A DNA stretch of 64,000 nt from contig JAPZRO010000001.1 of the NCBI GenBank assembly GCA_027531395.1, positions 434,001 to 498,000 on the forward strand. Direction: 5' to 3'. Within the stretch, counting starts at the first letter, position 1. Each line of letters opens with the position of its first letter. The notes under the pieces were generated by a model. It was given only the letters and a program-made list of their open reading frames with translations, was not told the DNA's origin and did no database searches. Shown piece after piece: positions 25,270 to 35,705 of this stretch. This stretch comes from Porphyrobacter sp. Its GTDB lineage: Bacteria; Pseudomonadota; Alphaproteobacteria; Sphingomonadales; Sphingomonadaceae. The position numbers and the translations under genes are program-made.

Positions 25270-27750
25270 TCATTCGCCCGGGGCGAGCAGGCTGGTCGGG
25301 TCCATCCAGCCGTCCTCGCCGATCGGATCGCCCGGCGGCACATTGACCGCGCGCGGCAGGCTGGCGGCGAGTTCTCCGCGCTGGTCGGGGTCGGCGAGAC
25401 GGCCCGAGAGGCTCAGCGCCCAGGCCCGCTCGGCCCCGCTGGCCTTGCGCTTGGCCAGCAGCGCGGCGACGTCGGCGAGCTTCTGGTCGAGCGCGGCGGC
25501 GACTTCGGGCGTGGTGTCGGCCCGCCGCGCGACCTGCGCCATGGTGGCAAAGGTGCGGGTGGCGATGCGGCGGCCGAGATCGTCTTTCGTTGAGGCCAGA
25601 ACCGTATCGCTCAGCCGGTCGATCACCTCGCCCGCGCCGGGCGCGGACGGGTCGGCGTGGCTCTGCACCACCAGCCGGGCAAGGCGGCGCGGGGCGAGCA
25701 GGGTCTGCACGGTCAGCTGCGCGGCGGCATCGGCGGCGACCAGCGGATCGAACACAGGCCCGCCAGCCGTAGCGAAGATCTCGGTCTCGTATTGCCGATC
25801 GTAAGTGCCGTTCTGCGCGGCCGAGAGCAGCGGCACGAGCGCGGGCGGCACCCGCAGCGCCTCTGGCCGCAGGGTCGCCAGCAGCGCATCAAGCGTTGCG
25901 CGTTGCTGCGCCGGAGCGACCGGCACCGCCGCCTCGCGCCCGCCGCCGTTGACGGCATAGGTGAAATCGACCCCGCCGATCTGCTTCGCCGCGGCGACCA
26001 GCTGGTAGCGGTGCAGGAGCCACAAGGGCACGAAGCGGCGGCGCAGGTTGGCGACCGGCTCGCCCGGAGCGAGCGCGGCAAGGCCGAAGCGTTCGAGCGC
26101 GGCGGCGCGCACCGCCATCATCCGGGTGAGCTCGGCGGTCGGGTCCGCGCCATCGTCCCAAAGCCCTCCCCAGGCATAGGCGGTGTCGCCGGCGCGGGCG
26201 TTGTCGTCCTGCACATAGCGGTAACGCGCCGCCGCCGCCGCGGTCTCGGCTGCGTCGGCATCGCCGTAGAGCCAGCGCACCGTCGCCACGTCCCAGCTGC
26301 CGATCCCTTCGGCATAGGCGTCCGAGAGGTCGGGCTTGCCCTCCACCAGCCCGATGCGCGGCGGCGGATAGTCCATCACCGAGGCGCGATCCTGCGTGCT
26401 GGCGGCGAAATTGTGCGCAAAGCCGAGCGTATGGCCGACCTCGTGCGCGCCGAGCTGCGCCAACCGGTCGAGCGCGACCTTGACCGGATCGTTCGGCCCG
26501 CCGCTGTTCAGCTCTGCGGCTCCGACCAGCGCCTGGAAGATCTGGATGTCCTGCCGCGCGCGCAGCGAGCCGAGCACCACCATGCCCTTCACGATCTCGC
26601 CGGTACGCGGATCGACAATCTGCTGGCCATAGGCCCAGCCGCGCGTCGCCCGGTCGACCCAATTGACCATGTTATAGCGCACGTCGAGCGGATCGGCGCC
26701 TTCGGGCAGCATCTCCACGCGGAAGGCGTCGATGAAGCCCGCCGCTTCGAAGGCATCGGCCCACCAGCCGATCCCCTCCAGCAGCGCCGGACGGATCGCT
26801 TCGGGCGTGTTGCGATCGAGGTAGAAGATGATCGGTTTCTTCACCCGCGAGCGCGGGGCGGCGGGGTCCACCTTCTCCAGCCGGAAGCGGTTGGCGAGAT
26901 CATAGACCACCGGCGCGCCCAGCGGAGCGGCGAAGTCCACCGCCTGCGTGGCAAAGCCGCCGAGCCGCGGATCGAAGGCGCGCGGCACGAAGCCCGGTTC
27001 GGGCAGGCGCACGAAGCTGTGGTGCACCGTCAGCGTCACCTTCTTGGGATCGGGGACGATATTCTCGACCTCGGCGCCCGGACGGTCGGAGGCATAGGTC
27101 TGGATCGCATCGACTTCGAGATTGTCGGGAAACAGCTTCACCGAGGTCGGATCGGCAAGGCTGAGCGCGCTGTCGAGCCGGAAGCCCTGTCCGGCAATCG
27201 CGGTCGCCGCCCCCACACCGAGCGTGTCCGCTTCCTGATTGAGCGAAGCGGCGATGCCGAGCGTGTCGAGCGTCAGAAAGGGGGCGAGGTCGATCACCAA
27301 CCGCCCGTCGGCCAGCGTCTCGGCGATATCGGTGACCCATACGGTCGAGATGCCGAAGTCGCTTGCCACCATGCTCTGCTGCGCCGCCGCGCCGCTGCCG
27401 GACCGGAAGCGCGGGTTCTCGAACTGCACCGCGATCTTGCCGCCGATCCGGCGGAAGGCGATGAGCTGGGTGTTGCCGATCCGCCCGCGATCAAGCGCCA
27501 GCGGGGCCGAGCCGAGCCCCGTCCTGAGCGCGGTGCTGTAGAGCACGCGCAGCGCCACGCCGTCCTCGGCCGGGGCCGGGAGGGTGACGAGGATGCGCCC
27601 CTTGGCGGCCTCGGTGCGCACCGGCACCAGCCCGGCCTCGCCTGTGGCGACCACGACGGGCTGCGCCTCGGTCTGGGCAGCCAGCGGTGCAAGCGGGACG
27701 GACAGGGCCAGCAGCAGCGCCCCCATGCGCATGCGGCGCGTCGTTCTCAT
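25270..27750 (-). CDS. Zinc-dependent metalloprotease (DUF5117/DUF4953 type), secreted
   Basis: 826 residues. The start at 27750 follows AAGGGGAAG; an earlier start at 27867 has no ribosome site. A signal peptide ends at APLAAQ. DUF5117-like N-terminal strands precede the metzincin zinc motif H436-E-V-G-H440-T-L-G-F-A-H446 and a downstream methionine (SVMDYPPP, the Met-turn). A long C-terminal DUF4953 part ends near residue 820. Members are common in sphingomonads and Bacteroidetes and are presumed periplasmic or outer-membrane proteases. Together with the M20 and M1 enzymes it makes a stretch rich in exported peptidases. Confidence 0.88.
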   Translation of the reverse strand: MRTTRRMRMGALLLALSVPLAPLAAQTEAQPVVVATGEAGLVPVRTEAAKGRILVTLPAPAEDGVALRVLYSTALRTGLGSAPLALDRGRIGNTQLIAFRRIGGKIAVQFENPRFRSGSGAAAQQSMVASDFGISTVWVTDIAETLADGRLVIDLAPFLTLDTLGIAASLNQEADTLGVGAATAIAGQGFRLDSALSLADPTSVKLFPDNLEVDAIQTYASDRPGAEVENIVPDPKKVTLTVHHSFVRLPEPGFVPRAFDPRLGGFATQAVDFAAPLGAPVVYDLANRFRLEKVDPAAPRSRVKKPIIFYLDRNTPEAIRPALLEGIGWWADAFEAAGFIDAFRVEMLPEGADPLDVRYNMVNWVDRATRGWAYGQQIVDPRTGEIVKGMVVLGSLRARQDIQIFQALVGAAELNSGGPNDPVKVALDRLAQLGAHEVGHTLGFAHNFAASTQDRASVMDYPPPRIGLVEGKPDLSDAYAEGIGSWDVATVRWLYGDADAAETAAAAARYRYVQDDNARAGDTAYAWGGLWDDGADPTAELTRMMAVRAAALERFGLAALAPGEPVANLRRRFVPLWLLHRYQLVAAAKQIGGVDFTYAVNGGGREAAVPVAPAQQRATLDALLATLRPEALRVPPALVPLLSAAQNGTYDRQYETEIFATAGGPVFDPLVAADAAAQLTVQTLLAPRRLARLVVQSHADPSAPGAGEVIDRLSDTVLASTKDDLGRRIATRTFATMAQVARRADTTPEVAAALDQKLADVAALLAKRKASGAERAWALSLSGRLADPDQRGELAASLPRAVNVPPGDPIGEDGWMDPTSLLAPGE

Positions 27751-27919
27751 GGCTTCCCCTTCAGGCCCTGGCGCCTGCATCCGGCGCGGTATTCGGCGGG
27801 GATGTTCGGGCAAGACGTGCGCAAGCTCAAGCACGAAAAGTGCGCCCGCATCCGGCAGGCAGGCCATACCTAGCGCGCGCGCCGTGATTTCTTAATGCTG
27901 TCAAGGCCATGTCGCGGCT

Positions 27920-30103
27920 GTGAACGATCCCGCGCGCCTCGATCCCATTCGCACGTCCAGCCTCGAGGCCAGCGCCGACCGCGCGCTGTTCTCGCGCATC
28001 ACGCTGCTGGCGAGCACCATGCTCGACTGCCCGATCGCGCTGCTCTCGATGGTCGAGGAGGAGCGCCAGTGGTTCCTCGGCAGCACCGGGCTGGCGCTTT
28101 CCGAAACTCCCCGCGACGTCTCGTTCTGCGCGGTCTGCATCGCGGGCGAAGGGCCGCTGCTGGTGGAGGATGCCCGCGCCGACCTCAGGTTCCGCGACAA
28201 TCCGCTGGTGACGGGTGCACCCTTCATCCGCTCCTATCTCGGCGTGCCGATCCACGGCGAGGGCGGGGTGCGGCTGGGCGCGCTGTGCGCGATCTCGCCC
28301 CACCCCCATGCCTTCAGCGAAGACCAGATCGCGCCGCTGGCGATGCTGGCCGAGCTCGCCGAACAGAGCATCGCGCTGGGCGTGCGCACCCGCGAACTGA
28401 GCCATGCTAACGCGGCGCTCAAGCAGGGTTCGCAGATCTTCCGCCAGGCCGAGCGCGCCACCAATATCGGTTCGTGGCGGGTCGATATCGCCACGCGGCG
28501 GCTCTACTGGTCGGATCAGGTCTACGCCATCACCGGGCTGGAGCCGGGCCGATCGGTCAGCGTGGAGCAGGCGGTGGCGCTCTACCAGAGCGAAGATCAG
28601 GCGATGATCAGCACCGCGCTCAACGAGACCATCGAACAGGGCAAGCCCTTCTCCTTCGAGACCAGCATCCGCCGCGGCGACGGCGAGCGGCGGCGCATCC
28701 GGGTGGTCGGCGAGCGGGTCGATGTCGACGGCGTGCCCGACAGCGTCGCGGGGATCATCCACGACTGCACCGAGGAACATCTGCGCAATTTCGCGCTCAA
28801 GCGCGCCGCCGAGCATGACCGCCTCACCGGCCTGTTCAACCGCGCCAGCTTCGACCGCAAGCTCGCCGCGGCAATGCACCGCGCAGATCGCGAGCCGGTG
28901 ACGGTGGCGCTGCTCGATCTCGACGGGTTCAAGGATGTCAACGACACGCTCGGCCACCTCGTTGGCGACCGCGTGCTGGTGGCGATCGCGGCGCATCTTC
29001 ACCAGCGCCTCGGGCGGGGAATGTTCCTTGCGCGCTGGGGCGGCGACGAATTCGCGCTGCTGTTCCCGCCGTCGATGACGCTGGCGGCGGCCCAGACCTT
29101 TCTCGAACAGCTGATCGGCGAGCTCGACGCGGTGGTCGCGCTCGGCAGCAGCGCGCTCACCATCGGTGCGACCTGCGGGCTGGCGCGGATCGAGCAGCCC
29201 GGCAGCGGCGAGGAGGTGATGCGCCGCGCCGACCTCGCGCTCTATCGCGGCAAGGAACTGGGGCGCGGCAGCGTGGTATGCTGGGACGAGCAGATCGAGG
29301 CGCGCCAGACCGAGCGCCAGCGCGCCATCGGCCGCCTGCGCGCGGCGCTGAACGACGGGCGGGCGATCGCCGCCTACCAGCCGATCGTGGCGCTCGACAG
29401 CGGGCGGATCACCTCGCTCGAAGCGCTGCTGCGTCTGCGCGACGAGGATGGCAGCCTGATCACCGCGAGCGAGATCTTCTCCGCGCTGCTCGATCCCGAA
29501 TTGTCGCGGCGGGTGTCGCGAGTGATGCTCGATCAGGTGATCGCCGATGCGCCTGCGATCCTCGACCTGCTGGGGCCTGAGGTGCGGATCGGGATCAACC
29601 TGTCCGAAGCGGACCTACGCAAGGACGATTTCGTGCACCACCTGATCGAGGTGGTCGACGACAGCCCGCTCACCCCCGCGAATTTCACCATCGAGGTGAC
29701 CGAGACCATGCTGCTCGATCCCAGCGGCCAGCTGCGCGACTCGCTGGCGATGCTGGACGCCTGCGGCTTCACCATCTGCCTCGACGATTTCGGCAGCGGC
29801 TTTTCCTCGCTCACGCACCTGCGCCAGTTCCCGATCCACAAGGTCAAGATCGACCGCGACTTCATCGCCGGGATCGCGCAGGATCACCAGTCGCGGCTGA
29901 TCATCCAGGCGATCGTGCAGATGGGCCACAGCCTCGGCCTGCGCGTGGTGGTGGAAGGGGTCGAGACCGAGGAGCAGGAGACCTTCCTGCGCGCGATCGG
30001 CTGCCGCCACGTGCAGGGCTATCGCTATGGCCGGCCGATGCTGATCGATGAATTGCAGGCGCGGCTCGGCCCCGTCGCCCCGCCCTTGCGCATCAGCGCG
30101 TGA
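27920..30103 (+). CDS. GAF-PAS-GGDEF-EAL cyclic-di-GMP signalling protein
   Basis: 727 residues from GTG 27920, without a strong ribosome site. The N-terminal GAF domain (about 20-155, with FCAVCIAGEGPL and SYLGVPI) is followed by a PAS domain (about 170-285). The GGDEF domain has DRLTGLFNR and W-GGDEF at 374-378, and the EAL domain begins with E501-A-L. EAL metal and catalytic residues are present: INLSEADL, EVTET, DDFGSGFSSL, KIDRDFI and VEGVET. Both cyclase and phosphodiesterase sites look intact, so the net activity cannot be predicted. No membrane segment: a cytosolic sensor. It may tune motility together with the flagellar operon. Confidence 0.92.
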   Translation: MNDPARLDPIRTSSLEASADRALFSRITLLASTMLDCPIALLSMVEEERQWFLGSTGLALSETPRDVSFCAVCIAGEGPLLVEDARADLRFRDNPLVTGAPFIRSYLGVPIHGEGGVRLGALCAISPHPHAFSEDQIAPLAMLAELAEQSIALGVRTRELSHANAALKQGSQIFRQAERATNIGSWRVDIATRRLYWSDQVYAITGLEPGRSVSVEQAVALYQSEDQAMISTALNETIEQGKPFSFETSIRRGDGERRRIRVVGERVDVDGVPDSVAGIIHDCTEEHLRNFALKRAAEHDRLTGLFNRASFDRKLAAAMHRADREPVTVALLDLDGFKDVNDTLGHLVGDRVLVAIAAHLHQRLGRGMFLARWGGDEFALLFPPSMTLAAAQTFLEQLIGELDAVVALGSSALTIGATCGLARIEQPGSGEEVMRRADLALYRGKELGRGSVVCWDEQIEARQTERQRAIGRLRAALNDGRAIAAYQPIVALDSGRITSLEALLRLRDEDGSLITASEIFSALLDPELSRRVSRVMLDQVIADAPAILDLLGPEVRIGINLSEADLRKDDFVHHLIEVVDDSPLTPANFTIEVTETMLLDPSGQLRDSLAMLDACGFTICLDDFGSGFSSLTHLRQFPIHKVKIDRDFIAGIAQDHQSRLIIQAIVQMGHSLGLRVVVEGVETEEQETFLRAIGCRHVQGYRYGRPMLIDELQARLGPVAPPLRISA

Positions 30104-30599
30104 GCACGCCTGCCTGCGCGCCGTCGCCGGCGGTGAAGATGAAGGTCGTCACGCGCGTGCCGCTGCCGAGATTGACGCGGTTCTCCTGCCGCGCCCAGAC
30201 ATCGGTGAGGACCTGCGAATTGACCCGCACCCTTGCTTCACCCTTGGGCGCGGGGGCCTCCTGATAGACCATCAGACTGCCGCCCGCGATCTCGCTGCCG
30301 ACATAGGAGAGCGCGACCGGCGCGCCGTCCACCTCGAGCAGGAAGCGGGTGGTGACATAGCGGGCAAAGTCCTCGCGGCTTTTCGCGCTGCCGACGATGT
30401 CGGGCAGGCGCACGCCCTGCACCGTCAGCGCATGTTCGGCATCATGCACCGGCACCTGGTGCACCACCTCGATCATGCCGGTGCGGGGGTTCACCGCGAC
30501 CGTGGTGATCGTGATCTTCTGCTGGTGCGCCAGCAGCGGGCCGGCGAAAATCGGGGCCAGCAGCAGCGCGCACAGCAGAACCAGCCGCCGCAGCATCAC
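30093..30599 (-). CDS. DUF6702-like exported protein
   Basis: 168 residues. The start may be GTG 30599 or ATG 30596; both overlap the stop of the M1 peptidase gene (GTGATG), so translation is coupled. A signal peptide (LVLLCALLLAPIFAGPLLA) precedes HQQKITITTVAVNPRTGMIEVVHQ-like strands. The layout, an exported His-containing strand after cleavage followed by EVVHQVPVHDAEHAL, fits the DUF6702 family, which commonly accompanies M1 peptidases. The function is unknown. Its end overlaps the end of the convergent GGDEF-EAL gene by 11 bases. Confidence 0.7.
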   Translation of the reverse strand: MMLRRLVLLCALLLAPIFAGPLLAHQQKITITTVAVNPRTGMIEVVHQVPVHDAEHALTVQGVRLPDIVGSAKSREDFARYVTTRFLLEVDGAPVALSYVGSEIAGGSLMVYQEAPAPKGEARVRVNSQVLTDVWARQENRVNLGSGTRVTTFIFTAGDGAQAGVLTR

Positions 30600-33034
30600 T
30601 TGCGCCCATCAGGCTCCGCCCCGGCGGCCTCGCCCATCAGGTCGCGGCTGACGCGGGACTTCGATTCCTCGTCCTTGAAGGCCTCGATCCGGCTCGGGAT
30701 GATGCGGCGCGGATAGTGGTTGTTCTCGATATCGGCATCGCCGGTTTCCCAGTCGGGATCGATCACCACCTCTACCAGCTCCTTGCCCTTGGGGAACACC
30801 AGCAGCTTGGCCACCTCGCGCGCATTGCGACGCCAGATTTCGGCCGGGATGTTGAGCTTTTCCTTCGAGCCGTCCTTGAACGTCAGGCCGAGGATGATCG
30901 GCATCACCAGCCCGCCCTTGTTGGAGAAGTTGAGGACGTAGTAGTTCGCGTCCTCCTTCACCGCGCGGTCGAACACGCGGCGCTCCCACGGGTCGAGCCC
31001 TTCGAGGAAGCTGGTGTAGCCCTTGCGGTCCTTCGGCGTGACGGTGAATTCGTCGTTGCTGTCGTAGAAATCGCGCACGCCCGGGTTTTCGAGCACCCAG
31101 ATCGGCAGGCCCTGCGCCTTGTTGAGGCCGATGCCGACCACTTCGGGCTCGGCCTCACGCTCGGCGCGGCGGCGCGGCAGGTCGATGTCGGGGTCCTTGG
31201 TGTCGACCTTCAGACGGTAGATCGAATCGAGGCTGATATCGACGTGATCGGTGGTGTAGAACCACCCGCGCCAGAACCAGTCGAGATCGGTGCCGCTGGC
31301 TTCCTCGATGGTGCGGAAGAAGTCGGCCGGGGTGGGCCGCTTGAACTTCCAGCGGCGGGCATATTCGCGCAACGCGAAGTCGAAACGCTCACGCCCGATG
31401 ATGGTGTCGCGCAGCAGGTGATAGGCCGCCGACGGCTTGCCATAGGCATTGGCGCCGAGGTTGGTGACCGAATCCGACTGGGTCATGATCGGTTCCTGCT
31501 GGTTCGAGACCATGTAGGAGACCATGTCGCGCGGCAGGCTGCGGGTCCACGGCATGTTGGGATCCCACTCGTAGCCCGCGACGGAATCGAGGAAGGAGTT
31601 CAGCCCCTCGTCCATCCAGGTCCACTGGCGTTCGTCCGAGTTCACCGTCATCGGGAAGTAGATGTGCCCGATCTCGTGGATCACCACGCCGACGAGGAAC
31701 ATCTTCTCGGCCAGCGAATAGGTGCGCGTGCCGTCCTTGTTGAGCGTGGTGCGCGGACCGTTGAAGGTGATCATCGGATATTCCATCCCGCCGACCGGCC
31801 CGTTGACGGACTGCGCGGTGGGATAGGGATAATCGAAGCTGAAACGCGAATAGACCTTGAGCGTGTGGACCACGGCGGCGGTGGAATACTTCTTCCACAG
31901 GTCGCCGCCTTCCTTGGGCCAGAAGCTCATGGCGAGCACGGTTTCATACTCGGCGCCGGGCTGCTTCACCCCTTGCGCGTCCCACATGAACTTGCGGCTC
32001 GACGCCCAGGCGAAATCGCGCACGTTGGTGGCGGAAAAGCGCCAGGTCTTGGTGCCCTTGGGATTGCCGGCTTCGGCAGCGGCGGCTTCGGCGGGCGTGA
32101 CGATGAACATCGGCGCGGCGGCGTTCTTCGCCTGCTCCAGCCGCTGGCGCTGGGCCGCGGTCAGCACCGCTTCGGGGTTCTGGAGCACACCGGTGGAGGC
32201 GACGATGTGATCGTCGGGCACCGTCATTTCGACTTCGTAGTCGCCGAATTCGAGCGTGAACTCCCCGCGCCCGAGGAACTCCTTGTTGTGCCAGCCTTCG
32301 TAGTCCGAATAGACCACCATGCGCGGGAACCACTGGGCGAGCAGGAAGATGTCGTTGCCGCCCTTGCGCGGATCATCGGGGAAGTGCTCGTAGCCCGAGC
32401 GCGCGTTGATCGCGTCTTCCTCGACGATGTTGAAGGCCCATTCGATCGCGAATTCGGTGGTCTGCCCCGGTGCGAGGGGCTCGGGCAGATCGATGCGCAT
32501 CAGGGTGCCGACGATGGTGTGCGGCAGCTTGGCCCCGGCGAGCGTCGTCACCGCGCTGATGTCATAGCCATATTCGTTGTCGGCCATGGCCTGCTGGCGG
32601 CGCAGCTCGTCCATCGAAAGCTTGGTCGGCTCGGAGGCGGAACCCAGGCTCACCTTGGGCCCGCGCCGGCCGGGGCCGCCGAAAGCGTCGGTCAGCTCGG
32701 CCATCGAGTCCTTCTTGAAGATGTTCTGGTCGAGCTGCATCCACAGCCACGGCAGGCTGTCGGGCGAATTGTTGGTGTAGCGCACCGTGGCGCGCGCGGT
32801 CAGGCGGCGCTTGCTCTCGTCGAGCGTCGCGGTGATCTTGTAGTCGACCTTCTGCTGCCAGTATTCGTGGCCCGGCGCCCCGCTCGCGTTGCGATAGGTG
32901 TTGGCATCGGGCAGCACTTCATCGAGCTGGCGGAACTTGTCCTCGAAACTGCCCTTGGTCTGCTGGACCCCTTGAGCATGGGCGGGAATGGCAAACAGCA
33001 GGGCGGCAAGCAGGAACACGAAGCGCAAGGGCAC
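30596..33034 (-). CDS. M1-family aminopeptidase-like metallopeptidase, exported
   Basis: 812 residues, with a signal peptide ending at IPAHAQ. The exopeptidase motif is a variant, G415-G-M-E418-Y. The zinc site is H453-E454-I-G-H457 followed 19 residues later by E476 (WMDEGLNSF), the M1 HExxH-18-E pattern. The protein is longer at the N terminus than classic aminopeptidase N and lacks its large helical C-terminal domain. It probably cleaves N-terminal residues from peptides in the periplasm. It is the promoter-proximal gene of a two-gene unit with the DUF6702-like gene. Confidence 0.9.
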   Translation of the reverse strand: MPLRFVFLLAALLFAIPAHAQGVQQTKGSFEDKFRQLDEVLPDANTYRNASGAPGHEYWQQKVDYKITATLDESKRRLTARATVRYTNNSPDSLPWLWMQLDQNIFKKDSMAELTDAFGGPGRRGPKVSLGSASEPTKLSMDELRRQQAMADNEYGYDISAVTTLAGAKLPHTIVGTLMRIDLPEPLAPGQTTEFAIEWAFNIVEEDAINARSGYEHFPDDPRKGGNDIFLLAQWFPRMVVYSDYEGWHNKEFLGRGEFTLEFGDYEVEMTVPDDHIVASTGVLQNPEAVLTAAQRQRLEQAKNAAAPMFIVTPAEAAAAEAGNPKGTKTWRFSATNVRDFAWASSRKFMWDAQGVKQPGAEYETVLAMSFWPKEGGDLWKKYSTAAVVHTLKVYSRFSFDYPYPTAQSVNGPVGGMEYPMITFNGPRTTLNKDGTRTYSLAEKMFLVGVVIHEIGHIYFPMTVNSDERQWTWMDEGLNSFLDSVAGYEWDPNMPWTRSLPRDMVSYMVSNQQEPIMTQSDSVTNLGANAYGKPSAAYHLLRDTIIGRERFDFALREYARRWKFKRPTPADFFRTIEEASGTDLDWFWRGWFYTTDHVDISLDSIYRLKVDTKDPDIDLPRRRAEREAEPEVVGIGLNKAQGLPIWVLENPGVRDFYDSNDEFTVTPKDRKGYTSFLEGLDPWERRVFDRAVKEDANYYVLNFSNKGGLVMPIILGLTFKDGSKEKLNIPAEIWRRNAREVAKLLVFPKGKELVEVVIDPDWETGDADIENNHYPRRIIPSRIEAFKDEESKSRVSRDLMGEAAGAEPDGRK

Positions 33035-33066
33035 TCTCCGATGGGGGGGATGTCACAGGCAGGTGA

Positions 33067-33330
<264 letters not shown>

Positions 33331-33386
33331 CGCTTGCAAAGCTGCAAAGCTGCGGGAATAGGCGAGAGTTCAAGGAGACACGCCCC

Positions 33387-34499
33387 ATGAAGACCCGCGC
33401 CGCCGTTGCCTTCGAAGCGAAAAAGCCGCTCGAAATCGTCGAACTCGATCTCGAAGGCCCCAAGGCCGGCGAGGTGCTGGTCGAGATCATGGCGACCGGC
33501 ATCTGCCACACCGACGCCTACACGCTCGACGGGTTCGACAGCGAGGGCATCTTCCCGAGCGTTCTGGGCCACGAAGGCGCAGGGATCGTGCGCGAGGTCG
33601 GCGCAGGCGTCACCAGCGTGAAGCCCGGCGATCACGTCATCCCGCTCTACACCCCCGAATGCCGCCAGTGTAAGTCGTGCCTCTCGGGCAAGACCAACCT
33701 GTGCACCGCGATCCGCGCCACGCAGGGCAAGGGGCTGATGCCCGACGGCACCACGCGGTTCAGCTACAAGGGCCAGCCGATCTTCCACTACATGGGCTGC
33801 TCGACCTTCTCGAACTTCACCGTGCTCCCTGAAATCGCGGTGGCGAAAATCCGTGAAGACGCGCCGTTCCAGAGCGCCTGCTACATCGGCTGCGGTGTCA
33901 CCACCGGGGTCGGCGCGGTGACCAACACCGCCAAGGTGCAGGTGGGCGACAATGTCGTGGTGTTCGGCCTCGGCGGGATCGGGCTCAACGTGATCCAGGG
34001 CGCGCGGCTGGCGGGGGCGAACCTGATCGTCGGCGTCGATATCAATCCGGCCCGCGAGGAATGGGGCAAGCGCTTCGGCATGACCCACTTCCTCAACTCG
34101 TCCGGCATGAGCCGCGAGGAGATCGTCGCCAAGGTGGTCGAACTGACCGATGGCGGCGCGGATTACACCTTCGATGCCACCGGCAACACCGAAGTGATGC
34201 GCACCGCGCTCGAAGCCTGCCACCGCGGCTGGGGCACCTCGGTCATCATCGGGGTCGCCGAAGCGGGCAAGGAAATCGCCACCCGCCCGTTCCAGCTGGT
34301 GACGGGGCGCAACTGGCGCGGCACGGCGTTCGGCGGGGCCAAGGGGCGGACCGACGTGCCCAAGATCGTCGACATGTACATGACCGGCAAGATCGAGATC
34401 GACCCGATGATCACCCATGTGATGGGCCTCGAGGAGATCAACACCGCCTTCGACCTGATGCACGAGGGCAAGTCGATCCGTTCCGTGGTGGTGTTCTAG
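33387..34499 (+). CDS. frmA: S-(hydroxymethyl)glutathione dehydrogenase / class III alcohol dehydrogenase
   Basis: 370 residues, with AAGGAGA at 33372-33378. The catalytic zinc site is in GICHTDAYT and GHEGAG, and the structural zinc cysteines in [33 protein letters not shown] is the NAD-binding motif, and the class III hallmark sequences ([32 protein letters not shown]) are present. The enzyme oxidises the glutathione adduct of formaldehyde and also reduces S-nitrosoglutathione in the cytosol. A companion S-formylglutathione hydrolase is not in the window. Confidence 0.95.
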   Translation: MKTRAAVAFEAKKPLEIVELDLEGPKAGEVLVEIMATGICHTDAYTLDGFDSEGIFPSVLGHEGAGIVREVGAGVTSVKPGDHVIPLYTPECRQCKSCLSGKTNLCTAIRATQGKGLMPDGTTRFSYKGQPIFHYMGCSTFSNFTVLPEIAVAKIREDAPFQSACYIGCGVTTGVGAVTNTAKVQVGDNVVVFGLGGIGLNVIQGARLAGANLIVGVDINPAREEWGKRFGMTHFLNSSGMSREEIVAKVVELTDGGADYTFDATGNTEVMRTALEACHRGWGTSVIIGVAEAGKEIATRPFQLVTGRNWRGTAFGGAKGRTDVPKIVDMYMTGKIEIDPMITHVMGLEEINTAFDLMHEGKSIRSVVVF

Positions 34500-34601
34500 G
34501 CCTTCTTCCCCCCTGCGCGCTGGCCCGTGGTTAACCGCGTGGTTACGCCGCCCGCGCTATGGCCGCGGCGTCACACCACCCTGTGGCGCCGATGGTGAGC
34601 G

Positions 34602-35705
34602 ATGTACGAGAGCAGGATTGCAGCCGGCCAGCTGATGGTGACGGCGACAGAGGGCTTCCCGCCCGAAATCGACGCGCTCGCCAGCCGCAGCCTGTCGCAG
34701 CACGGCTTCCTGCGCGCCGCATGGTATCAGGGCGGGGCCGAGCGGGTCGGCCGCACGCTGCTGATCCGGCGCAGCGGGGGCGGGATCATCGCCGCTCTGC
34801 CGACCATCGGCTTCGGCCCTGTGATCGGCCGGTTGCGCAAGATTTCAGGCGCCTACTGGCCGTTCCGCGCCCCGCTCATCGCTCCTGACTGCAATCCCTT
34901 CGAACTGGCGCAGGCGCTGGACCATCCCGCCCTTCACAGCCTCGGCCCGGTGTGGCGGCTCGGCCCGGCGCGGCGCGACGATTCCTCCGTCCGGCTGCTG
35001 GTCGAGGCGGTGCAGCTCACCAACTGGACCGTACTGGCCCGCCCTGCCGGAACCAGCTGGGTGATCGATCTCAACGCGGCAAAGGCAGGCGGCTATCCGC
35101 GCGCCTCGGTCGCCAAGAAGCTGCGTGCCGCGTGGCGCAAGCTCGAAACCTTCGGCCAGCCGCGCTGGGTTCAGGTGCGCGGGGCGCAGTGGAACGACGG
35201 CGTGCTGGAGGCCATGGGCCGGATCGAGGCGCAGAGCTGGATCGCGCGCAGCACCGACGGCAGCGGCGCGAAGTTCCTCACCGCGCAGCACCGCTCGGTC
35301 TGGCAGCACGTGCTGGGCGATCCGGTGCTGGCGCAGAACCTTTCCGCCACCATCCTGATGCTGGGCGAACGCCCGATCGGCTTCTGCTTCGATCTCGACG
35401 ACGGGCCGGTGCGCTATGGCATTGCCGGAAGCTATGTCGAGGACATGAAGCGCTTCAACATCGGCAAGCTGGTCAACTACCGTTCGATGGATGATGCCAT
35501 CGCCGCCGGCCAGCGCAGTCTGGATCTCGGCGCGGGCGACAGCGGCTACAAGTCGGAAATGGGCGCGACCGAGGGCTATGAGCTCGTCGACCTGCTGTTC
35601 GTGCGCCACCGCCCCGCAGCGCTGGTGATGGCACGGATGTGGGGCGAGGAAATGGTTCCGGCGCCGCAGGTCGAACTGCCGCAGCGGATGCGCGCCCATG
35701 GCTGA
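34602..35705 (+). CDS. FemAB/GNAT-like acyltransferase of polysaccharide context
   Basis: 367 residues. The C-terminal half has the BioF2-like acetyltransferase pattern: LSATILMLGERPIGFCFDL, then GIAGSYVEDMKRFNIGKLVNYRSMDDAI, and YKSEMGATEGYELVDLLFVR. The N-terminal half is a degenerate GNAT-like fold. Proteins of this kind, related to FemAB and to CelD/BcsL, occur in exopolysaccharide clusters, where they may acylate sugars. The gene overlaps the next one (a flippase) by eight bases, which supports that role. The substrate is unknown. Confidence 0.72.
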   Translation: MYESRIAAGQLMVTATEGFPPEIDALASRSLSQHGFLRAAWYQGGAERVGRTLLIRRSGGGIIAALPTIGFGPVIGRLRKISGAYWPFRAPLIAPDCNPFELAQALDHPALHSLGPVWRLGPARRDDSSVRLLVEAVQLTNWTVLARPAGTSWVIDLNAAKAGGYPRASVAKKLRAAWRKLETFGQPRWVQVRGAQWNDGVLEAMGRIEAQSWIARSTDGSGAKFLTAQHRSVWQHVLGDPVLAQNLSATILMLGERPIGFCFDLDDGPVRYGIAGSYVEDMKRFNIGKLVNYRSMDDAIAAGQRSLDLGAGDSGYKSEMGATEGYELVDLLFVRHRPAALVMARMWGEEMVPAPQVELPQRMRAHG